A stretch of 51,255 nt of DNA from assembly GCA_045578725.1 (NCBI GenBank), contig JAZNKS010000091.1:1-51255 (forward strand), in the 5' to 3' direction. How positions within the stretch are numbered: the stretch's first letter is position 1; each line of letters begins with the position of its first letter. Shown piece after piece: positions 1 to 7,988 of the stretch. Made by a program: the position numbers and the translations under genes. Below the pieces are notes generated by a model. It was not told where the DNA came from. It made no database searches and saw only the letters and a list, made by a program, of their open reading frames with translations. The DNA is from Flemingiibacterium sp045578725 (lineage in GTDB: Bacteria; Bacillota; Clostridia; Oscillospirales; CAG-272).

Positions 1-2798
1 AAGGCACCGGCGGTAAAGCCCACCAGCAGCGTTTCCGCATTAAAGACACGGGAGACATCCTTCTTGGAAGCACCGATGGCGCGGAGAATACCGATCTCCT
101 TGGTACGCTCCTGCACGGAGATCAGCGTGATGACGCCGATCATGATTGAGGATACCACCAGCGATACGGCAACAAAGGCGATCAGCACATAGGTAATGGC
201 ATTGATGATCGTGGTCACCGAGGACATCATCAGGCCGACATAATCGGTGTAAGAGATCTGCGAGGTTTCGTCGCGGCCCTCGTTGTATTCGGCGATGACC
301 TCTTCGATAATATCCTTATCGCCGAAGCTGGCCGCATACAGATGGATGGCCGTCGGCTTATCCAGATCCACATAGCCGAGCTTTCGCAGATTGCCGTCAT
401 AGCTCGAATTCGAGAAGACGAGGACTTCATCATAATAGCCCGCGCACTGCTCTGTGGTATAGCTTCCCAACGCCAGATCCAGCGCACCGGCCAGCTGCTC
501 CACACTCAGCGCACTCAGCTTAGCCTGTACCTGCTGGGCATACTGGATCTTCACCTGCTCCCGGACCATTTCCCGGAACATTTCGGTCATTTCCTCATCG
601 CTCATCGATTCGGTATAGCCGCGGATTTCATCGGCGGACATACCGGTCTGTGCGGAGATCGCCTGCAGGAGAGCCTCCTCCATCTTCTCACGTGTCATCG
701 TGCCCATTGTCTGATCGACGGTTTGATTCAGCTGCTCCTCGGTGGGGATGCTCATGATCTTGATATAGGCGGCCGCCTTGCCGGCGTGATCCAGCGTTCC
801 GATATACGCGCGGAAATCGGATTCCTTCTTCTCATCCGAAAGCCGTCCGTCTTCATCACGGAAGGGCAGACCGGTGAAGATATCCGTCGCCGTATCCGCA
901 AGCTGGGCATTCAGCGCAGCAGCATCCTTTGCCTCTTCGATGATATATTCGGTCAGCATACTGGTATAACCGATGGATCCGGTCAGCATAGCCGACACCG
1001 CATCCTCATTCGGGCGGATAATGCCGGAAACCTTCAGCGCCGTGCCGTTATCGTATAGGTATTTCATGCCGGCTGTTGTATCGCGCAGATCGGTATAAAG
1101 CCCGCTCGCCTCGTCGAGGGTGTAGCAATCGGCATCCAGAACCACGCGGAATTCCATCCCGCAGATTTCTTCATAGGTCCAGCTGGGCGTATCCACATCC
1201 AGAATGGTTCCGTCTGCGGCCGCCTCGAAGATACGGTCGATTTCCTCCTCCGACTTCAGACCGAGCGCATAGAGCGTCATATCGCTCAGCTCGTTGTTTT
1301 CATCCAGAACCAGCACGATTTCATCGTACTCGGTCGGCCAGGTACCGTAGACCAGATCGTACTGCTTTTCCAGCAGCTGGCTGACCGGACGGCCGTTCTC
1401 GCCGGGGAGCATCTCCTGCCAGAGATTCATGCCGCCGGAGCCGCCCATCATGGAGGACATCGACGAAGCGGAACCGGTATTGGCGCTCATCCCGGCCGTG
1501 TTCCGGCCCATATGCTTGATGAACATATCCTGCATCAGCGCCTGCAGATCGCTTTCGATCACCGTTCCGTCCACGTTTTTGGTATAGACCGAAAGGTTGG
1601 TGCTATAGCTGTACTGCACGCCGCTGAGGGCATTCTTCAGGCGGGATTCCTCCTCCGTTCTGGCACGTTCCGCTTCAAGGTAAGCCTTGAAGGACTTCAG
1701 ATCGTTCTCCTTGGCTTCGATGGAGTTCATGGCGTTGACCAGATCGTAGACAACCGGCTTCTGATAAACCGCATCCTTTTCGTGTTCGTGAGCGGATTCG
1801 GCGGCGCTGATAAAGGTTTCCATCAGCGAGCCGAGATCGAGGTGCTGGGACTCCAGCATCAGCGGATACGATGCCAATGTATCCTCCTGCACGGTGTCAA
1901 TGTAGGTAGTCATACCCTGAGATACTGCATAAATCAGCGCAATGCCGATAATGCCGATGCTGCCCGCAAAGGAGGTCAGCATGGTTCGGCCCTTTTTGGT
2001 GAAGAGGTTCTTCAGCGACAGACCGAAGGAGGTCGCAAAGGACATCGCCGGCAGCTTGGTTCGGGAAGCGGCCGTTTTCATCGCAGCCTCGGATTCGCGC
2101 TCGGCTTCCTGCTCTGTGGGGGTCAGCGGATCGCTGTCATCGGTGATCCGGCCGTCCAGCATCCGCACGATACGGGTGGAATAGGTTTCGGCCAGTTCCG
2201 GATTGTGGGTGACCATGATGACCAGTCGATCCTTGGAGATCTCCTTGAGGATATCCATGACCTGCAGGCTGGTTTCGCTGTCAAGCGCACCGGTCGGCTC
2301 ATCCGCCAGCACAATGTCGGGATTGTTGACAATGGCCCGCGCGATGGCCACGCGCTGCATCTGACCGCCGGACATTTCGCTCGGCTTCTTCTTCAGCTGG
2401 GAGGCCAGGCCCACCTTTTCGAGGGCCTCGGCGGCTCTGCGTCTGCGTTCAGCCTTCGGGACACCGGACAGGCTGAGCGCCAGCTCCACATTCTGCAGAA
2501 CCGACTGATGGGGAATGAGGTTATAGCTTTGGAAAACGAATCCCACCGAATGGTTCCGGTAGGCATCCCACTCGCGGTCGCGGTAGGCATTGGTAGAGGT
2601 TCCGTTGATGATAAGGTCGCCGCTCGTATACTGATCGAGACCGCCGATGATGTTGAGCATGGTTGTTTTGCCGCATCCGGAGGGGCCGAGAATCGAGACA
2701 AATTCGCTCTTCCGGAACTGCAGATCAACGCCCTTGAGGGCATCCACAACTCCGTCGCCGGCCGGATACTGCTTGGTAATTTGTTTCAGCTCCAGCAT
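1..2798 (-). CDS. ABC transporter, ATPase fused to FtsX/MacB-type permease (3' end cut off)
   Basis: A single open frame runs from ATG at 2798 to the window edge (932 complete codons, no stop). Residues 1-230 form an ABC ATPase: Walker A GPSGCGKT at 38-45, signature MSGGQ at 142-146, Walker B VLADEP at 163-168. A first membrane segment lies near residues 273-300. A roughly 550-residue extracytoplasmic region follows, then an FtsX-like membrane core from about residue 850, with the family-typical stretch VQERTKEIGILRAIGAS. This is the MacB/FtsX class of mechanotransmission exporters, often used by Firmicutes for peptide export or antimicrobial resistance. The substrate is not evident. An AAAGGA ribosome site precedes the ATG. 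The missing C-terminus should hold the last two membrane helices. Confidence 0.9.
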   Translation of the reverse strand, partial: MLELKQITKQYPAGDGVVDALKGVDLQFRKSEFVSILGPSGCGKTTMLNIIGGLDQYTSGDLIINGTSTNAYRDREWDAYRNHSVGFVFQSYNLIPHQSVLQNVELALSLSGVPKAERRRRAAEALEKVGLASQLKKKPSEMSGGQMQRVAIARAIVNNPDIVLADEPTGALDSETSLQVMDILKEISKDRLVIMVTHNPELAETYSTRIVRMLDGRITDDSDPLTPTEQEAERESEAAMKTAASRTKLPAMSFATSFGLSLKNLFTKKGRTMLTSFAGSIGIIGIALIYAVSQGMTTYIDTVQEDTLASYPLMLESQHLDLGSLMETFISAAESAHEHEKDAVYQKPVVYDLVNAMNSIEAKENDLKSFKAYLEAERARTEEESRLKNALSGVQYSYSTNLSVYTKNVDGTVIESDLQALMQDMFIKHMGRNTAGMSANTGSASSMSSMMGGSGGMNLWQEMLPGENGRPVSQLLEKQYDLVYGTWPTEYDEIVLVLDENNELSDMTLYALGLKSEEEIDRIFEAAADGTILDVDTPSWTYEEICGMEFRVVLDADCYTLDEASGLYTDLRDTTAGMKYLYDNGTALKVSGIIRPNEDAVSAMLTGSIGYTSMLTEYIIEEAKDAAALNAQLADTATDIFTGLPFRDEDGRLSDEKKESDFRAYIGTLDHAGKAAAYIKIMSIPTEEQLNQTVDQTMGTMTREKMEEALLQAISAQTGMSADEIRGYTESMSDEEMTEMFREMVREQVKIQYAQQVQAKLSALSVEQLAGALDLALGSYTTEQCAGYYDEVLVFSNSSYDGNLRKLGYVDLDKPTAIHLYAASFGDKDIIEEVIAEYNEGRDETSQISYTDYVGLMMSSVTTIINAITYVLIAFVAVSLVVSSIMIGVITLISVQERTKEIGILRAIGASKKDVSRVFNAETLLVGFTAGA

Positions 2799-2837
2799 AG
2801 AAATCCTTTCGTGCATTCAATTTCATGATACCCTTCT

Positions 2838-2846
2838 ATTATAGCA
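2838..2846 (-). promoter_or_regulatory. Extended -10 promoter for the ABC transporter
   Basis: On the minus strand TGC-TATAAT lies about 40 bases before the ATG, directly after the upstream gene's terminator. No good -35 is seen, which fits an extended -10 promoter. Confidence 0.6.
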
Positions 2847-2848
2847 GA

Positions 2849-2887
2849 AAAATGCAGGATAATCTATAAAGATTTATCCTGCATTTT
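2849..2887 (-). terminator. Intrinsic terminator of the solute-binding protein gene
   Basis: A perfect 14-bp inverted repeat (AAAATGCAGGATAA and its complement) with an 11-base loop lies 24 bases after the stop of the lipoprotein gene. The U-tract is part of the stem and its flank. Confidence 0.8.
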
Positions 2888-2910
2888 GTTAACATTTTTA
2901 TACGAGCCTG

Positions 2911-4368
2911 TTATTCGTTCGCATCGACCGCTGCAAAGAAATCGGAAATCAGTGTTTCACACGCTTCGCGGTGACTTTCGTACCAGGAAGCCCAGTCGGT
3001 GCTCTTCTGGTTGCAGACGAGACTGGAGATCGTGTAGAACATCGACTGCATGGAGCCGTTCAGACCGAAGTAGTTCCGGCCGCCGTCGAAAACAACGTGA
3101 GCGAAGATGTATTCGATCATCTCGCGCATATCGTCATCACGCGCCAGCTTTTCGCCGAGCAGGGTGTCATAGTAAGCCGGGATCGTGGTATCCTTGCTGT
3201 AGTAGGACAGCAGTTCAACCGCCTTGCCGATCATCTCGGGATTCTCGACAATCTTCGGAACGCACATCATGCCGGCCCAGTTTACGCACTCATAATGCTC
3301 CTGTGTATCATCCATCTTGGGCATCGGAACCAGACCGAAGTCAACCTCGCTGTCGCGGTAGCTGGACAACGCACCGACCGTGGTCAGCGCAAACAGCGTA
3401 CGGCCGCTGGTGATGTCCATGATTTCCTCTGCCTTGGCATTATAGGGATAGGCATAGGTATCGCCGCTCTTGTTGAGCAGGAGATCCATCTTTTCGATCA
3501 GCGTGATCATGCGCTCGTTGTTCAGCGCCAGCTTGAAGGTGCCCGGCTCGCAGAGACGGAGACCGGCGGCATAGATCATCTGGCAGAGCGGATAGTTGGC
3601 CATAACCGCGAAGCCGTACTGGTCATTGATATCCATCTTGGTATCGCCGTTCAGGTCATTGGTAGCTTCCGCAGCCATCTGGGTCATCTTGTCGATCGTC
3701 CACTTGTTGTCGCGGACCAGATCGTAGGGATTCTCCAGCTTGTACTGATCAACCAGCGTCTTGTTGAAATACACACCGTACGCCGAAACGATCATGTAAT
3801 CGGAGAAGGCATAATACTGCTTGCCGTTGACCTCGAGGGCCTCGTTACAGTCGGTATTCCAATAGGGCTTGGAAAAGTCAATGTGGGGAATGTCGCGCCA
3901 GTCCATCAGCAGATTCTCGGTAACGAGATTGGCAATACTGTTCATGGAGTGGGTCAGCACCAGCTGATAAGCATCCTCGCCGGCCATGGCGGCAGCCTGA
4001 AGCGGCGGGATGAGGTTAATGCCGTTGGTGGTGCCCTCGCCGTTCAGCTGTTCGTAGGTGATGTCGATTCCGAGGTATTCCTCGACCAGCTGCGAGCGCT
4101 TGAAGACCGCGTCATCCATAACCTCGCCGGTCTGTTCCTCGACGAAATACAGGCGGCCGTAGTTGTTGATCGGGCCGGCAATGTGGAATTCTTCATTCTG
4201 ATAGTCGCATTTTTCGATGGCGGGGAAATTGGGATCCGCTGTCGTTTCTTCAGGAGTCGTATCGCCGCTGCCGGTATCGGTCGGTGCATCACCGCCGCAG
4301 GAAACAGCAAACAGGAGCATCGCTCCAAGAAGCAGGAGAGAGAGCATTCGCTTGAACATGGTGTTCAT
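2911..4368 (-). CDS. Sugar ABC transporter substrate-binding lipoprotein (family 1)
   Basis: 485 residues. The N-terminus is a lipoprotein signal peptide: basic MFKR, a hydrophobic run, then the lipobox AVSC with the lipidated Cys at residue 24. An acidic, Thr-rich linker follows. The rest resembles extracellular solute-binding family 1 proteins, which catch oligosaccharides outside the membrane and deliver them to an ABC permease. No permease or ATPase gene for it is in the window, so it is an orphan here and must use components encoded elsewhere. AAAGGA lies 12 bases before the ATG, so a start at the second ATG (4359) is possible. It has its own promoter and terminator. Confidence 0.85.
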   Translation of the reverse strand: MNTMFKRMLSLLLLGAMLLFAVSCGGDAPTDTGSGDTTPEETTADPNFPAIEKCDYQNEEFHIAGPINNYGRLYFVEEQTGEVMDDAVFKRSQLVEEYLGIDITYEQLNGEGTTNGINLIPPLQAAAMAGEDAYQLVLTHSMNSIANLVTENLLMDWRDIPHIDFSKPYWNTDCNEALEVNGKQYYAFSDYMIVSAYGVYFNKTLVDQYKLENPYDLVRDNKWTIDKMTQMAAEATNDLNGDTKMDINDQYGFAVMANYPLCQMIYAAGLRLCEPGTFKLALNNERMITLIEKMDLLLNKSGDTYAYPYNAKAEEIMDITSGRTLFALTTVGALSSYRDSEVDFGLVPMPKMDDTQEHYECVNWAGMMCVPKIVENPEMIGKAVELLSYYSKDTTIPAYYDTLLGEKLARDDDMREMIEYIFAHVVFDGGRNYFGLNGSMQSMFYTISSLVCNQKSTDWASWYESHREACETLISDFFAAVDANE

Positions 4369-4425
4369 GATGGTATTTCATCCTTTCCCAATAAATTCAC
4401 GCCGTGCGCTGCACGTTGTACTTTC

Positions 4426-4454
4426 AGAATACCACAAAAATGGTATTTTGTCAA
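4426..4454 (-). promoter_or_regulatory. Sigma-A promoter of the lipoprotein gene with overlapping operator-like palindrome
   Basis: Minus strand TTGACA (4449-4454), 17-base spacer, TATTCT (4426-4431). An inverted repeat AATACCA-N6-TGGTATT at 4428-4447 lies between the -35 and the -10 and partly over the -10, where a repressor would block RNA polymerase. Confidence 0.75.
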
Positions 4455-4494
4455 GATTCCATAGTCAATTTCTCAATTTTTTTCAGCTTTCCGC

Positions 4495-4599
4495 CAAATA
4501 AAAACCGCCATGCACAGCACAGCGGTTTTTAAGAAAGAAAAAAGAAAGGAAAAGAAAAGAAATAAAAAGATGCCGTGGCCGGCTGACACATCCGACCAC
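4495..4599 (-). ncRNA. Predicted small RNA with C/U-rich linker
   Basis: No protein is encoded in this intergenic stretch. It has a strong minus-strand promoter just upstream (4606-4634) and ends at an intrinsic terminator: a 9-bp stem AAAAACCGC/GCGGTTTTT, arms 4500-4508 and 4522-4530. The predicted transcript is about 105 nt. It starts with a hairpin (GTGGTCGG/CCGGCCAC, one G-U pair), followed by about 39 nt of almost pure C and U, then the terminator. The linker is complementary to the AAAGAAAGGA ribosome site of the neighbouring GH38 gene and to many AAAGGA sites in this genome. That it acts by pairing to ribosome sites is inference. It could instead be a terminated leader with no target. 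Confidence 0.6.
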
Positions 4600-4605
4600 A
4601 TTAAC

Positions 4606-4634
4606 ATTATATCATATTTTTTCCCTGTTGTCAA
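4606..4634 (-). promoter_or_regulatory. Promoter of the predicted small RNA
   Basis: Minus strand TTGACA (4629-4634), 17-base spacer ending in TGA, TATAAT (4606-4611). Both boxes match the consensus exactly, with an extended -10. Confidence 0.75.
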
Positions 4635-4685
4635 TCCTATCCGCACTTTTTGACGGAAAAATCCGAGTCGTTTTGATTAAACCGC

Positions 4686-4714
4686 TTGACAACTGCGTCT
4701 CCATCGGTTATAAT
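4686..4714 (+). promoter_or_regulatory. Promoter of the GH38 gene
   Basis: TTGACA (4686-4691), 17-base spacer, TATAAT (4709-4714). The boxes lie 31 bases before the chosen ATG, which rules out upstream in-frame starts. Confidence 0.85.
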
Positions 4715-4744
4715 GGTAACAATAACAAAGAAAGGATTCCTGTT

Positions 4745-7700
4745 ATGGTTTACGAACGCTACAACAAACGGATGTATGATAAGCTGGAGGCTGTCAATAA
4801 GCTGTATGCAAGCCGAATCTTCAAAAAGGTCGGCGAGCCGGAAGCCCCCATGTATCTGGAAACCAAAGAGCATTTCCGTCTGCCGCCGGAAGATGGATGG
4901 AAGCCGCTTGAGAAGGGTCTGCGCTGGGGCGGTGAATGGGTCAATCTCTGGATCCGCGGCCGGGCGGTGGTTCCCGCTGAAGCCGCCGGAAAGAAGCTCT
5001 ATGCCGTATCGCACGCCAATGCCCGGGAAATTCTCTTTTTTGTTGACGGTAAGCCCAGCGGCATCTTCAACAGCACCGGCGATTACATCGGAACCATGCA
5101 CTGCGCCGAAAAGATCTGTGAAGGTCCGGCCGGCGAAGTCCATGAGCTGGCCTTTGAGTGCTATGCCTGGCATTTCTGCGCCGGCTGTGCTCCCTATTCC
5201 GAATACGGAAAGGATGAAGGCTGCGACGCCGAATTCATGCGCACCTATAACGGCATCGATCTCTGTGTCATGGATGAACCGGTCAAGGACTTTGTCTTTG
5301 ATCTGCAGGCGGTGCTTCAGATGGCACAGGTGCTTCCCGACAACAACTTCCTCAAGGCACGCGCCCGCAATACGCTGGAGCAGGTTTACGGTGAGCTGAT
5401 TCAATCGCCGCTCCATTGTCAAGAGGATGTATGGCACGCTTCCCTGGAGCGCTGCCGCGAAATCATGGCCGATGTCCTGCACCACTCCGCGCCCGAGCGC
5501 ACACGCGGCTATGTCGGCATCATCGGCCACTCCCACATGGATACCGCCTGGCTCTGGCCGATCGATGAAACCGTCCGCAAATGCGCGCGCACCTATGCAA
5601 ACGCCCTCTCGCTGATGGATCAGTATCCCGACTATCACTTCATTCAATCCTCGTCCCTGCACCTTGACTGGATGCGCCGGTACTATCCGGATATCTTTGA
5701 GGGGATCAAAAAGCGGACTGCCGAAGGCCGCTACGAGCCCAACGGCGGTGTTTGGGTCGAATGCGACTGCAATATCACCTCGGGTGAGGCCATGGTCCGT
5801 CAGTTCCTCAAGGGACAGCGCTTTACCAGGAAGTATCTGAATTACACCTCCGACACCTTCTGGCTGCCCGACACCTTTGGCTACAACGCGGCCATTCCGC
5901 AGATCATGCGGGAATCCGGCGTGAAGTATTTCTATACCCAGAAGCTCAGCTTCAACGATCTGAATACCTTCCCCTACGATACCTTTATCTGGCGCGGATC
6001 GGACGGAAGCGAGGTTATCAGTCACTTTTTCATCATGCAGGCCGCGCCGAATATCGCACAGGTTAACCGCGCCATCGATCAGATCTGCCACAAGCAGGTC
6101 TTCGGGGGCAAGCTGATGGCCTTCGGTATGGGCGACGGCGGCGGCGGTCCCACCTACGGAATGCTGGAGCAGGCCAAGCGCTCCTCCAATCTGGAAGGTA
6201 TGCCGGCTGTGGAGCCGACCACCGTTTCGCAGTTCATGCAGAAGATCGAATCCGAGGCTGTCAATCTTCCCGTATACAGCGGCGAGCTGTATTTTGAACT
6301 TCACCGCGGCACACTGACCCAGATGCACGATATCAAACGCGGCAACCGCAAGGCGGAATTCGCCCTGCATGACATGGAATTCATGAATGTTCTCACCGGT
6401 CTGCCCAAGAATGAAAAGAGCGATGAGCTGTGGGAAATCCTGCTGAAGAATCAGTTCCACGATATACTGCCCGGCACCTCCATCACGCCGGTCAATGTTC
6501 TGGCGCGGCAGGAATTTGCCAAGGTCATCCGGGAAGCGGCCGCCGAAACGGATGCTTATGCAACGTCACTGGTATCCGGCGATGATGCCGTTACCTTCTT
6601 CAATCCGCTCTCCTTCGACTGCGAGGGAATCGTCTATCTGGACGGCATCCCGATGGGCCAGCCCTTCACCGATGTCTGCGGACGCGAGCGTACGGCGGTG
6701 GATGTCGGATGTATCCCCGCCCTCTCCGCCGTTTCGATGGATATCGCCGATCAGCCGGTCGATCTCTCCCTCAAATTCGTCTATGATGAGGATCTGCGCA
6801 CCCTGCGCACGAAATTTGCGACGGTTCGCTTTGACGAAAACGGCTTTATCGCCTCGCTGATCGATCATCAAACCAACCGCGAGGTCCGCCGCGAAGGCGG
6901 TGCTCCGCTGAACTGCCTCACGCTGGTGGAGGAGGTTCCGGAGAACCATGACAACTGGGATATCGACAACGATATCTGCTTCAAGAAGCCGGAGCGCGTG
7001 GATTTGGTAAGCCGGCGTGTGGTATCGCACGGTGCTTATGAGCTGCGGATCCGCTCCGAATATGCGATTGGTCAGCACTCCCGCCTTGTGCAGGATATGA
7101 TCTTTTCGGCCCGCTCGCCGCGCATCGATTTCCACACCCTTGTGGATTGGAAGGAGAAACACCGTCTGCTTAAAGCCGGATTTGATGTGGATGTCGCTGC
7201 ATCCCATGCCAGGCATGAGATGCAGTTCGGCTACACCGAGCGCCCGACCACCCGCAACAATTGCTTTGAGGCCGTACAGTTTGAGGTCTGCAACCACAAG
7301 TGGACGGATCTGTCGGATACCCGCTTCGGTGTCGCGATCCTCAATGACTGCAAATACGGTATCTCAGCGGAGGGTTCGGATATGCGCCTGACGCTTCACC
7401 GCGGCGGCTGCCGTCCGGATGTCACCGGCGATGAGGGCCTTCACGAGATGACCTATTCGCTCTTACCCCATGCCGGCAGCTTCTCGGCCGAAACGGTTGT
7501 CCGCCCCGCCTACCGGCTCAACAATCCGCCCATTGTCTGCCGCGGCCGGCTTAGGAAGGAGATTCCTTCCCTGCTGAAGCTTTCCTCTCCCAATGTCATC
7601 TGTGAGGCGATCAAGCCGGCAGAGGATGAGGAGAACGCCATCGTCGTCCGTCTGTATGAATGCGAGCGGAGCCGCACCTCCTGTGATATCACGCTCCCGC

Positions 7701-7825
7701 CGCACATCACCGAGGCGCGGATTGTCAATATGCTGGAGGAAACCAGGGAGGTGCTTGAAATCAACGATCACACCGTCACCGTCGATTTCGGGCCGTTCAA
7801 AATCATTACGCTTTTGTTAAAATAA
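4745..7825 (+). CDS. Alpha-mannosidase, glycoside hydrolase family 38
   Basis: 1026 residues, the usual size for bacterial GH38. It hydrolyses terminal alpha-mannose residues with a zinc-dependent retaining mechanism. Visible motifs: GHSHMDTAWLWP with likely zinc ligands H264 and D266; FWLPDTFGYN with D376 as the likely nucleophile and third ligand; GMGDGGGGPT further on. The C-terminal half is the usual beta-sandwich region. No signal peptide is seen, so it should act in the cytoplasm on imported mannosides. The start at 4745 is set by AAAGGA at 4731-4736 and by the promoter just upstream. It is transcribed alone and ends before a strong hairpin. Confidence 0.93.
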   Translation: MVYERYNKRMYDKLEAVNKLYASRIFKKVGEPEAPMYLETKEHFRLPPEDGWKPLEKGLRWGGEWVNLWIRGRAVVPAEAAGKKLYAVSHANAREILFFVDGKPSGIFNSTGDYIGTMHCAEKICEGPAGEVHELAFECYAWHFCAGCAPYSEYGKDEGCDAEFMRTYNGIDLCVMDEPVKDFVFDLQAVLQMAQVLPDNNFLKARARNTLEQVYGELIQSPLHCQEDVWHASLERCREIMADVLHHSAPERTRGYVGIIGHSHMDTAWLWPIDETVRKCARTYANALSLMDQYPDYHFIQSSSLHLDWMRRYYPDIFEGIKKRTAEGRYEPNGGVWVECDCNITSGEAMVRQFLKGQRFTRKYLNYTSDTFWLPDTFGYNAAIPQIMRESGVKYFYTQKLSFNDLNTFPYDTFIWRGSDGSEVISHFFIMQAAPNIAQVNRAIDQICHKQVFGGKLMAFGMGDGGGGPTYGMLEQAKRSSNLEGMPAVEPTTVSQFMQKIESEAVNLPVYSGELYFELHRGTLTQMHDIKRGNRKAEFALHDMEFMNVLTGLPKNEKSDELWEILLKNQFHDILPGTSITPVNVLARQEFAKVIREAAAETDAYATSLVSGDDAVTFFNPLSFDCEGIVYLDGIPMGQPFTDVCGRERTAVDVGCIPALSAVSMDIADQPVDLSLKFVYDEDLRTLRTKFATVRFDENGFIASLIDHQTNREVRREGGAPLNCLTLVEEVPENHDNWDIDNDICFKKPERVDLVSRRVVSHGAYELRIRSEYAIGQHSRLVQDMIFSARSPRIDFHTLVDWKEKHRLLKAGFDVDVAASHARHEMQFGYTERPTTRNNCFEAVQFEVCNHKWTDLSDTRFGVAILNDCKYGISAEGSDMRLTLHRGGCRPDVTGDEGLHEMTYSLLPHAGSFSAETVVRPAYRLNNPPIVCRGRLRKEIPSLLKLSSPNVICEAIKPAEDEENAIVVRLYECERSRTSCDITLPPHITEARIVNMLEETREVLEINDHTVTVDFGPFKIITLLLK

Positions 7826-7839
7826 GTTAAAAACTTAAC

Positions 7840-7886
7840 GGGTTGTCCGCTATTTGTGAACAAAACTATAAAATAGCGGACAACCC
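7840..7886 (+). terminator. Strong hairpin terminator after GH38
   Basis: A perfect 16-bp stem (7840-7855 with 7871-7886), 15-base loop, followed by CTTGATTTTT. It lies 15 bases after the stop codon. Confidence 0.8.
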
Positions 7887-7887
7887 C

Positions 7888-7916
7888 TTGATTTTTCGCG
7901 AAAAATCGTATAAAAT
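7888..7916 (+). promoter_or_regulatory. pfkA promoter with 16-bp palindrome between the boxes
   Basis: TTGATT (7888-7893), 17-base spacer, TAAAAT (7911-7916). The spacer region holds the perfect palindrome ATTTTTCGCGAAAAAT (7891-7906), a likely operator. The core TTTCGCGAAA recurs at 15946-15955. Confidence 0.6.
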
Positions 7917-7988
7917 ATATAGTAGCAAAGTCTGCGCGGAATCCCCTTCCGCCATGCAAAAAATCACAAAAAGAAGGATGTTATCATT

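Noticed and set aside
2971..4464. A 497-codon plus-strand frame opposite the lipoprotein gene
   Set aside because: The minus strand encodes a clear lipoprotein with promoter and terminator; the plus frame has no signals and low-complexity composition.
4637..6460. A 607-codon minus-strand frame opposite GH38
   Set aside because: The GH38 motifs on the plus strand are unmistakable; the antisense frame shows no domain and no ribosome site.
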